From Jilunia laotingensis (GTDB lineage Bacteria; Bacteroidota; Bacteroidia; Bacteroidales; Bacteroidaceae), in assembly GCF_014385165.1 (NCBI RefSeq), contig NZ_JACRTF010000001.1:4092001-4156000 (forward strand): 64,000 nucleotides of DNA, read 5' to 3'. Every line of letters begins with the position of its first letter. Positions within the stretch are counted from its first letter, which is position 1. The translations under genes were made by a program, and so were the position numbers. Shown one piece after another: positions 43,966 to 51,959 of this stretch. The notes under the pieces were generated by a model, which saw only the letters and a list, made by a program, of their open reading frames with translations, made no database searches and was not told the origin of the DNA.

Positions 43966-45305
43966 TAGAACATGATTCCAAGTCCAATGGAAATTTCATT
44001 GTATTTGAAATTGACGGTATGGAAGCCCACCGAAAGTGCTATCTTTTTATATTGCCCGATGGCTCCAATTTCTGCTGCAATGCCGGAGGCGGAATGGTCG
44101 ATGTTTTTTGCAAGTTCCCCATCTACGGTTTCCCAAGCTAATGTACGTTTACCATACCCCGCACCTACATATAAGTAAAGGGGATGAAAAATCCTGCGAA
44201 GGTATCCCGCGCTTATTGAAAGACGCGATTTGTGGGTAACACCTTCTTTATAATAAGCCTGTTGTCCGTTTTCAGTCAATATACCGCTGTCGTCACATTC
44301 CAATTCCGTTGAAGCAGAACCAAAATCGCTTCTAAAGCGTGCGTAGAATCCGTTTTTACGAACAAAACCTATCATGCCTCCGTAAGATATCTGTGAAGGA
44401 TGATAACCAACTTCTGCCATGACAAGCGTTCGGCGTGGTTCCTTGGGACGTATGGTCGAGGTCATTTTGAATGTAAGTCCCGAAGTCTCGCCTGCTTTTA
44501 TGGTAACAGTCGAGTCGATAGGGAAGTAAGTCGCTTTCTCAATACGGATCTTATAACTTTGCAATGGCATGCGGTCGCTTTTATAAGGAGTGCGTCCTAC
44601 TAACGCACCGTCTACGTATACATCTGCGTCCTGCTCCGGCAGTGAGAAAATCTCCACGTATCCGAAGCGCGGTTTTAGAGAAATGCTCATGATCTTTTGT
44701 TCTGCCCCAAGATCGATTGTACCTGATTCGGATGCATACATAGGGGCTTCTGCCTTGTAGGTGTGTGTACCCTTTTTCATGGTTGCTGTGAACAGACCAT
44801 TTTCTGTTGGAACCTTGTCTCCATCGATGTAGATATCGGCTGTGGAAGGTTCGGGACGGATGACGAGGAGTTGAGTATTCGTAACTGCAGGTACTTTGGA
44901 AACTTCATCTCCGGTATTGATGACCATTTCGTATACAGTGGCCTTTTCTATTATATCTGGATAGAAGTAATTCCGTAATATTCCAAGTTGCGTATGCATA
45001 ATAGAAATTCGCCGTGCCCCTCTCGGAACGTATAGCCATATTTCTCCCGGTTTGTTTTCACGGGCGGTAATTCCAAGTGCGTCCGGTTCAAACATGAGAT
45101 CTTGTATAGTGGTCACTACACGGATTAATGCACATACTTCTCCATTCTGATCCCGCATGGGTGCAGTTACTCGTGCCGTTATGTCATTTTCTATTCTTTG
45201 AAAAGAAGAGACTTCTATTTTATTCTGGGCTGAAATTGTTTGTATTGTTGTGCAAAAAAGGATGAACCCTGTTATCAGCCAATTTTTTATAAGAATGTTT
45301 GTCAT
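43965..45305 (-). CDS. PEGA-domain protein with outer-membrane barrel-like C-terminus
   Basis: 446 residues with a signal peptide ending TISAQ. After an N-terminal beta domain (about 25-145), two PEGA domains follow (about 147-212: VIRPEPSTADIYIDGDKVP; about 216-285: VEIFSLPEQDADVYVDGALVGRTPY). The last 150 residues look like a small outer-membrane barrel (AEVGYHPSQISYGGMIGF; LYLYVGAGYGKRTL; ending SIGLGIMF). It may anchor the products of the three downstream genes at the outer membrane. It is the first gene of the operon, with a complete promoter and a 15-base leader. Confidence 0.82.
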   Translation of the reverse strand: MTNILIKNWLITGFILFCTTIQTISAQNKIEVSSFQRIENDITARVTAPMRDQNGEVCALIRVVTTIQDLMFEPDALGITARENKPGEIWLYVPRGARRISIMHTQLGILRNYFYPDIIEKATVYEMVINTGDEVSKVPAVTNTQLLVIRPEPSTADIYIDGDKVPTENGLFTATMKKGTHTYKAEAPMYASESGTIDLGAEQKIMSISLKPRFGYVEIFSLPEQDADVYVDGALVGRTPYKSDRMPLQSYKIRIEKATYFPIDSTVTIKAGETSGLTFKMTSTIRPKEPRRTLVMAEVGYHPSQISYGGMIGFVRKNGFYARFRSDFGSASTELECDDSGILTENGQQAYYKEGVTHKSRLSISAGYLRRIFHPLYLYVGAGYGKRTLAWETVDGELAKNIDHSASGIAAEIGAIGQYKKIALSVGFHTVNFKYNEISIGLGIMF

Positions 45306-45326
45306 TATTTATAGGTTTAACGTTTG

Positions 45327-45358
45327 CAAATTTAAAAATATATCTTTAGATGTCCAAA
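45327..45358 (-). promoter_or_regulatory. Promoter of the four-gene surface operon
   Basis: On the minus strand: TTTG (45358-45355), 20 bases, TAAATTTG (45334-45327). Transcription would start near 45320, 15 bases before the ATG at 45305. Confidence 0.75.
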
Positions 45359-45582
45359 CCCATTTATAGCGCAAAGTGATTATCTTGCCGATATAACCGT
45401 TTATCCTGCAATATTAGTGTTTATAATGGCGAAAAAGAGGATTAGGTATTTTGAGAATAAGCCTTTTATATAAGGTAATGCTTCCATCTGTCTGTTTCTT
45501 ATGAGGGAAATATGCCTTCCCCGTAGAGAAGCGTTCCCTTTGTTTTAATCCTCCATTCTTTTTCTTGCAACTGTCCAATGTA

Positions 45583-45674
45583 AAACATGCCCATGTAACG
45601 CAGTGAAACATGGGGGTGTAACGCAGCGAGACATGGGGGTGTTTAACAGTGAAACATGGGGGTGTCTGACAACG
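45583..45674. repeat. Four tandem copies of a 23-bp repeat
   Basis: Units at 45583, 45606, 45629 and 45652, each 23 bases and built on AAACATGGGGGTGTAACGCAG with differences. They lie in the 531-base gap between the divergent surface operon and the AddAB-like genes. The copies touch each other with no spacers, so this is not a CRISPR array. The rest of the gap (45359-45582 and 45675-45783) has no recognisable gene. Confidence 0.8.
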
Positions 45675-45783
45675 TTACCTTAAAAGATCCGGCTCGTTGC
45701 ATTATACCTAACGCTTCTTTACTCACCGCCCTGCATCGAAAAGGCAGGCATGGCAGCATTATCTGCATTTTCTCCTCTTACCA

Positions 45784-45814
45784 ATTGCATTTAAAGTGAA
45801 ATGAATTACCTTTG
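45784..45814 (+). promoter_or_regulatory. Promoter of the AddAB-like operon
   Basis: ATTG (45784-45787), 19 bases, TACCTTTG (45807-45814). The leader to the ATG at 45837 is about 16 bases. Confidence 0.68.
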
Positions 45815-45836
45815 TCCGCATCAAAAGTGATTATTT

Positions 45837-48800
45837 ATGGAACTCTTAGTATACAAAGCTTCTGCCGGCTCCGGAAAAACTTTCACATTGGCTGTGGAAT
45901 ACATCAAATTACTCATTCTGAATCCCCGGGCTTACCAGCAAATATTGGCTGTGACTTTCACCAACAAAGCCACGGCAGAGATGAAGGAGCGCATTTTGAG
46001 TCAGCTTTACGGTATCTGGACAGAAGATAAAGAATCTGAACCTTACCTCAAACGAGTGATCGAAGAAACCGGAAAATCGGAAGAAGAGATACGCTGTTCC
46101 GCAGGAACGGCACTAAGCTACATGTTGCATGATTACAGCCGTTTCCGAGTCGAAACCATCGACTCATTCTTCCAATCCGTGATGCGTAACCTGGCACGGG
46201 AATTGGAACTCAGCCCGAACCTGAACATCGAACTAAACAATCAGGAGGTACTGAGTGATGCCGTCGACAGCATGATCGAAAAGCTCGGGCCGACTTCTCC
46301 CGTATTGGCATGGCTGTTGGATTATATCAACGAACGCATTGCGGACGATAAGCGTTGGAATGTATCGGAAGAGGTGAAAAACTTCGGGCGTAACATTTTC
46401 GACGAAGGTTATATAGAAAAGGGAGAAGGATTACGAAGGAAACTCATCGAAAATCCCAGCCTCATCAAAGACTACCGCCACGAATTGAAAGAGATGGAGA
46501 CGGAGGCATTGGAACAAATGAAAGGCTTCTATGACCAGTTTGAAAGCGAACTGGAGGGACATGCGCTCTGTGCAGATGAGTTGAAAAACGGTGTGCGAGG
46601 CATTGGCAGCTATTTTCGTAAACTCAACAATGGAATACTCGGTGACGACATATGCAATGCAACGGTTAAAAAATGCCTGGATGACCCGAAGAATTGGGCC
46701 ACCAAAGCATCACCACGCTATAGTGATATCTTGCAACTGGCAACGGACAGCCTTATCCCACTTTTGGTGCAAGCCGAAATATTCCGGATGAAGAATAGTA
46801 GGATAATAAATAGCTGCCGGCTATCCATGCAACATCTTAACAAAGTGCAGTTACTTGCCAATATCGATGAAGAGGTACGCCAATTGAACCGGGATAACAA
46901 CCGGTTCCTATTGTCCGACACAAATGCCCTGCTCCACCAACTGGTCAAAGACGGTGATTCTTCCTTCGTCTTTGAAAAGATAGGGGCGAACATCCGCAAT
47001 GTGATGATCGACGAATTCCAAGATACCAGCCGTATGCAGTGGGGCAATTTCAGGCTTCTTTTGCTGGAAGGGCTATCACAAGGTGCCGACAGCCTGATAG
47101 TAGGCGATGTGAAACAATCCATCTACCGCTGGCGTAATGGAGACTGGGGAATATTGAACGGACTGAACGAACGGATAGAACAGTTCCCCATCCGTGTGAA
47201 GACCCTTAAGACAAACCGGAGAAGTGAAAACAATGTGATCGATTTTAATAACAAATTATTTACTGCCGCTGTCAATTACCTTTGTTCCGGCAATTCCAGT
47301 AAAGACGCACTACGTAAAGCTTACTCCGACGTGGCGCAAGAATCCCCTAAAGAAGAACAAAAAGGATATGTCAAGGTAACATTTCTCAAACCTGACGAAG
47401 AGTATGACTATACCGAACAGACGCTTATCAGCCTGGGGGAAGAAGTGGAACGTCTCTTAGCTTCCGGAGTCAAGCTAAATGACATGGCGATACTGGTACG
47501 CAAGAATAAGAACATCCCACAAATTGCCGATTATTTTGACAAAACCCTTAAATATAAAATAGTCTCCGATGAAGCATTCCGACTGGATGCCTCTTTAGCC
47601 GTATGTATGTTGATAGATGCCTTGCGCTATCTTTCCGACCCTGAAAACCTGATTGCGAGAGCATCGCTGATAACGAACTACAGGCAACAGATCATAGGCG
47701 ATGACAGGGGTCTGGATGCATTATTGACCGGTAGCCCGGAAGAACTGCTCCCCAAGGCGTTTGTTGAAAACAGGGAAACACTTCGTCTGATGCCTCTATA
47801 TGAGTTGTTGGAAGAACTATTCAGTATCTTTGAAATGAACCGGATCGAGAGTCAAGACGCCTATCTTTTCGCCTTCTTCGATGCGGTGACAGACTATCTG
47901 CAAAGCAATTCATCCGAACTGGACAGCTTCGTCCGTTTTTGGGAAGAAACCTTATGCGGCAAAACCATTCCCAGCGGAGAGATCGAAGGTATCCGTATCT
48001 TCTCCATTCATAAATCGAAAGGACTTGAATTCCATACCGTACTCCTCCCCTTCTGCGACTGGAAAATGGAAAACGAGACAAACAACCAATTGGTATGGTG
48101 TATTCCTACAGAAGCCCCTTTCAATGCATTGGACATCGTGCCCGTCAATTATTCAACACAAATGGCAGAATCGGTATACCGATCGGATTACCAGCAAGAA
48201 CAATTGCAGTTGTGGGTAGATAACCTGAATTTGCTTTACGTAGCTTTCACCCGTGCAGGCAAAAACCTGATAGTGTGGAGCCGGAAAGGGCAAAAAGGCA
48301 CAATGGCAGAATTACTAACGGCCGCATTACCCGAAGTGGCACGCAGGTCTCATCAGGAGTGGAACGATGAAGAACCTTATGAACAGGGCAAACTCTGTTT
48401 GTCTTCCCCTGAAAAGAAAGCTATTTCCACCAATAAACTGACTCGGAAACCGGATAAGCTTCCTGTAAAAATGGAATCGATGCGGCATGAAATAGAATTT
48501 CGCCAATCGAACCGTTCGGCAGATTTTATCAAAGGCATTGACGAGGAGGACTCGGACGACCGCTTCATCAATCGCGGACGATTATTGCACACGCTCTTTT
48601 CGGCCATTGAAACGGAACAGGACATCGATCCGGCCATTGAGCGGCTGATATTCGAAGGAGTCATCGGCAGCGAGGAAATGGAAAAGGACATTAGGAATCT
48701 GACACAAAAAGCTTTCGCTTTGCCGGAAGTGCAGGACTGGTATTCGGGCAACTGGACGCTATTCAATGAATGCACCATTATATATAAGGAGAGAGGGGAA

Positions 48801-49016
48801 TTACAAACCCGCCGTCCCGACCGAGTGATGATGAGGGAAGGACAAGTGGTAGTGGTAGACTTCAAATTCGGTAAACCGAATAAAAAGTATAATAAACAAG
48901 TAAAAGGATACATGAACCTACTTGTCCGGATGGGATATGAAAAAGAACAGATCAACGGATACTTGTGGTATGTAGACGAAGGAAAAGTGGAAAAAGTGAA
49001 TAAAAGAATACAATAG
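45837..49016 (+). CDS. AddA/RecB-like UvrD-family helicase-nuclease
   Basis: 1059 residues. Motif I is YKASAGSGKTF (about 6-16), motif Ia LAVTFTNKATAEMKERI, motif II VMIDEFQDTSRMQW, motif V FSIHKSKGLEFHTV and motif VI LLYVAFTRAGKNL. At the C-terminus there is a RecB-type nuclease site: RPDRVMMREGQVVVVDFKFG, then KYNKQVKGYM (Asp...Asp-x-Lys). The protein unwinds and cuts broken DNA ends for recombination repair together with the next gene's product, as in AddAB. The genes are three bases apart. It is similar in length to AddA of other Bacteroidota. Confidence 0.92.
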   Translation: MELLVYKASAGSGKTFTLAVEYIKLLILNPRAYQQILAVTFTNKATAEMKERILSQLYGIWTEDKESEPYLKRVIEETGKSEEEIRCSAGTALSYMLHDYSRFRVETIDSFFQSVMRNLARELELSPNLNIELNNQEVLSDAVDSMIEKLGPTSPVLAWLLDYINERIADDKRWNVSEEVKNFGRNIFDEGYIEKGEGLRRKLIENPSLIKDYRHELKEMETEALEQMKGFYDQFESELEGHALCADELKNGVRGIGSYFRKLNNGILGDDICNATVKKCLDDPKNWATKASPRYSDILQLATDSLIPLLVQAEIFRMKNSRIINSCRLSMQHLNKVQLLANIDEEVRQLNRDNNRFLLSDTNALLHQLVKDGDSSFVFEKIGANIRNVMIDEFQDTSRMQWGNFRLLLLEGLSQGADSLIVGDVKQSIYRWRNGDWGILNGLNERIEQFPIRVKTLKTNRRSENNVIDFNNKLFTAAVNYLCSGNSSKDALRKAYSDVAQESPKEEQKGYVKVTFLKPDEEYDYTEQTLISLGEEVERLLASGVKLNDMAILVRKNKNIPQIADYFDKTLKYKIVSDEAFRLDASLAVCMLIDALRYLSDPENLIARASLITNYRQQIIGDDRGLDALLTGSPEELLPKAFVENRETLRLMPLYELLEELFSIFEMNRIESQDAYLFAFFDAVTDYLQSNSSELDSFVRFWEETLCGKTIPSGEIEGIRIFSIHKSKGLEFHTVLLPFCDWKMENETNNQLVWCIPTEAPFNALDIVPVNYSTQMAESVYRSDYQQEQLQLWVDNLNLLYVAFTRAGKNLIVWSRKGQKGTMAELLTAALPEVARRSHQEWNDEEPYEQGKLCLSSPEKKAISTNKLTRKPDKLPVKMESMRHEIEFRQSNRSADFIKGIDEEDSDDRFINRGRLLHTLFSAIETEQDIDPAIERLIFEGVIGSEEMEKDIRNLTQKAFALPEVQDWYSGNWTLFNECTIIYKERGELQTRRPDRVMMREGQVVVVDFKFGKPNKKYNKQVKGYMNLLVRMGYEKEQINGYLWYVDEGKVEKVNKRIQ

Positions 49017-49019
49017 TCA

Positions 49020-51917
49020 ATGGAAACATTTCTCCAACTGGTCGCGCAAGACCTATACACCAAAATAGGAAACGATCTCTCACGAGTAGCAATCGTATTT
49101 CCAAACAAACGTGCCGGCTTATTCTTTAATGAACATCTGGCTGCACAGTCGGATCATCCATTATGGTCACCGGCTTATATCAGTATCAGCGAACTGTTCC
49201 AACAATTGTCCCGACAAAAGTTGGGCGATCCCATACGATTGGTATGCGAACTGTATAAAATATTCCGTGAGGAAACAAAGAGCGAAGAATCGCTTGATGA
49301 TTTTTATTTCTGGGGAGAATTGCTAATCAGTGATTTCGATGATGTAGACAAGAATCTGGTTGATGCCGGTAAACTCTTCACCAACATCAAGGATCTCAAA
49401 AACATAATGGATGATTTCGATTTCCTCGATGAAGAACAGGAAAGCGCCATCCGGCAGTTTTTCCAGAACTTTTCCATTGAGAAGCGCACGGTATTGAAAG
49501 AGAAATTCATCTCTCTTTGGGATAAACTGGGAACTATATACCAACGTTTCCGTATGAAATTAGAAGAAGAGGGAATCGCGTATGAAGGGATGCTTTATCG
49601 CAATGTGATAGAGAACCTCTCTACAGACAAGCTCCGTTACGATAAATATGTATTTGTAGGATTCAATGTATTAAACAAAGTGGAAAACCATTTTTTCTCT
49701 TTGCTACAAGATGCCGGTAAGGCTCTATTCTACTGGGATTACGATATTTTCTACACTCGTCTTTCAAAGCATAGGCACGAAGCGGGAGAGTTTATACTCC
49801 GAAACCTGAAGCTTTTCCCGAATGAACTCCCTGAAGAAGTTTTCGATTGCTTACGCAAGCCTAAGAAAGTACGCTTCATCTCCTCTCCTACCGAAAATGC
49901 ACAGGCACGTTATCTGCCGCAATGGGTCAGAGAAGTGGTTAAGGAAGAAACAAAGCTCAGCAACGAAAAGGAAAACGCTGTGGTACTTTGTAACGAGGCT
50001 TTGCTACTTCCCGTGCTTCATTCGATTCCGCCCGAAGTGAAGAATGTAAATATCACTATGGGATTTCCATTATCCCAAACCCCGGTATACAGTTTCATTA
50101 ATGCCGCCCTTGAATTGCAAACCACGGGGTATCGCCCGGATACCGGACGTTATACTTATGAAACAGTACAAGCGATACTGAAACACCCATATACCCGGCA
50201 ACTATCTTCCAAAGCTGAACCGTTGGAACGTGACCTGACAAAGACGAACCGTTTCTATCCATTACCAACGGAATTGAAACAGGATGGTTTTCTTGCACTC
50301 CTATTCACTCCATGCAAGAACATTCATGAGTTATGCATCTACATCACCGGGGTGCTAAAAGAAATATCCATCCTCTACCGCCAGCAATCGGAACATGACG
50401 ATATCTTCAATCAGCTTTATCGTGAATCATTATTTAAAAGCTTCACGTTGGTGAACCGTTTGCTCAATTTGATTGAAACGGGAGAATTACAAATCCGTAT
50501 CGATACCTTCAAACGGCTACTAAACCGTCTATTGACGACTGCCAATATTCCTTTTCACGGAGAGCCTGCCATCGGTATGCAGATCATGGGAGTACTCGAG
50601 ACACGTAATCTTGATTTCCGCAATCTTATCATGCTTTCACTCAATGAAGGCCAGTTGCCGAAAGCCGGAGGCGAATCCTCTTTTATTCCTTATAATCTCC
50701 GCAAAGCTTTCGGAATGACGACCATAGAACATAAGAATGCGGTATATGCATATTATTTCTATCGACTGGTCCAAAGGGCAGAAAACATCACATTGATTTA
50801 TAACACCTCTTCCGACGGGTTAAATCGGGGAGAAGAATCCCGCTTCATGTTACAATTCCTCGTAGAGTGGCCGCACGACATCGTTCGCGAGTTCCTCGAA
50901 GCCGGGCAGTCACCTCAAAGCAACCAGGAGATCATCATCGATAAAACACCGGAAATACTCAATCGAATAAATTATAAATACGATTTCACGCGGAACCCGA
51001 AGGCATTCCCGCTTTCACCTTCCGCACTCAATGCATACTTGGATTGTAAACTACGCTTTTATTACCGCTATGTGGCCGGGCTGAAAGCTCCCGACGAGGT
51101 CAGTGCCGAAATAGATTCATCCCTGTTCGGCACTATTTTCCATCGTGCAGCCGAACTGGCTTACAATGATTTGAGCGCAAACGGCAAAGAAATACGGAAA
51201 GAAGATTTAGAGAGACTTTTACGAGACAATATCCGCCTTCAAGGGTACGTAGACAGGGCTTTTAAAGAAGAATTCTTCCATGTCGAACCGGATGAGAAGC
51301 CGGAATACAATGGGATTCAGTTACTAAATTCCAAAGTTATCTATTCTTATCTGAAACAGCTATTAAGAAACGATCTCCAATATGCTCCTTTCTCCATGGT
51401 TGGAATGGAGAAAAAAGTTAGTGAAGAAATGCAGGTCAAGACTCCGTCCGGATCGATAAGTGTCCGCATTGGCGGGACAATTGATAGAATGGATTGCAAA
51501 GACGACACGCTCCGTATTGTTGATTATAAGACAGGAGGAAGTCCAAAGACACCTGCCAGCATCGAACAACTTTTCACCCCAGCTGAAGGAAGACCGAATT
51601 ATATCTTTCAAACCTTCCTTTATGCTGCCATTATGAGCCGGAAGCAATCGCTAAAAATAGCTCCGGCATTGCTTTACATCCACCGGGCTGCCAATGAAAA
51701 CTATACCCCTGTCATCGAAATGGGTGAACCAAGAAAGCCCAAGTTGCCCGTTAATAATTTCGCCTTTTTCGAAGATGAGTTCCGGGAACGATTACAAGCT
51801 CTATTGGAAGAAATTTTCGGAGATGAAGTTCCCTTTACGCAAACAGAAAACACGAAAGCCTGCGAATATTGCGACTTCCGTGCTTTATGTGGCGGTAGTT
51901 CCCGTACGAGGAAGTAA
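49020..51917 (+). CDS. AddB-like helicase/nuclease subunit with PD-(D/E)XK domain
   Basis: 965 residues. The N-terminus has VAIVFPNKRAGLFFNEHL, the position where AddB family members keep a degenerate Walker region. The nuclease domain at the end shows IGGTIDRMDCKDDTLRIVDYKTGG (active-site Asp and D-Y-K). Four cysteines match the iron-sulfur cluster of AddB: the one in LNAYLDCKLRFYYRY and three in CEYCDFRALC near the C-terminus. It forms the second subunit of the end-processing complex with the 45837 gene. The three-base gap points to one message. It ends convergently with the Pif1-like gene. Confidence 0.9.
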   Translation: METFLQLVAQDLYTKIGNDLSRVAIVFPNKRAGLFFNEHLAAQSDHPLWSPAYISISELFQQLSRQKLGDPIRLVCELYKIFREETKSEESLDDFYFWGELLISDFDDVDKNLVDAGKLFTNIKDLKNIMDDFDFLDEEQESAIRQFFQNFSIEKRTVLKEKFISLWDKLGTIYQRFRMKLEEEGIAYEGMLYRNVIENLSTDKLRYDKYVFVGFNVLNKVENHFFSLLQDAGKALFYWDYDIFYTRLSKHRHEAGEFILRNLKLFPNELPEEVFDCLRKPKKVRFISSPTENAQARYLPQWVREVVKEETKLSNEKENAVVLCNEALLLPVLHSIPPEVKNVNITMGFPLSQTPVYSFINAALELQTTGYRPDTGRYTYETVQAILKHPYTRQLSSKAEPLERDLTKTNRFYPLPTELKQDGFLALLFTPCKNIHELCIYITGVLKEISILYRQQSEHDDIFNQLYRESLFKSFTLVNRLLNLIETGELQIRIDTFKRLLNRLLTTANIPFHGEPAIGMQIMGVLETRNLDFRNLIMLSLNEGQLPKAGGESSFIPYNLRKAFGMTTIEHKNAVYAYYFYRLVQRAENITLIYNTSSDGLNRGEESRFMLQFLVEWPHDIVREFLEAGQSPQSNQEIIIDKTPEILNRINYKYDFTRNPKAFPLSPSALNAYLDCKLRFYYRYVAGLKAPDEVSAEIDSSLFGTIFHRAAELAYNDLSANGKEIRKEDLERLLRDNIRLQGYVDRAFKEEFFHVEPDEKPEYNGIQLLNSKVIYSYLKQLLRNDLQYAPFSMVGMEKKVSEEMQVKTPSGSISVRIGGTIDRMDCKDDTLRIVDYKTGGSPKTPASIEQLFTPAEGRPNYIFQTFLYAAIMSRKQSLKIAPALLYIHRAANENYTPVIEMGEPRKPKLPVNNFAFFEDEFRERLQALLEEIFGDEVPFTQTENTKACEYCDFRALCGGSSRTRK

Positions 51918-51959
51918 GGGAGAAAACTTTGAAATACAATAGCAAACTATTTATATTAA

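Noticed and set aside
45414..45611. 65-residue minus-strand open frame
   Set aside because: It runs into the 23-bp repeats, lacks a promoter, and has no family features or neighbours that would support it.
45583..45674. CRISPR array
   Set aside because: The repeats are directly adjacent with no unique spacers, and no cas genes are nearby.
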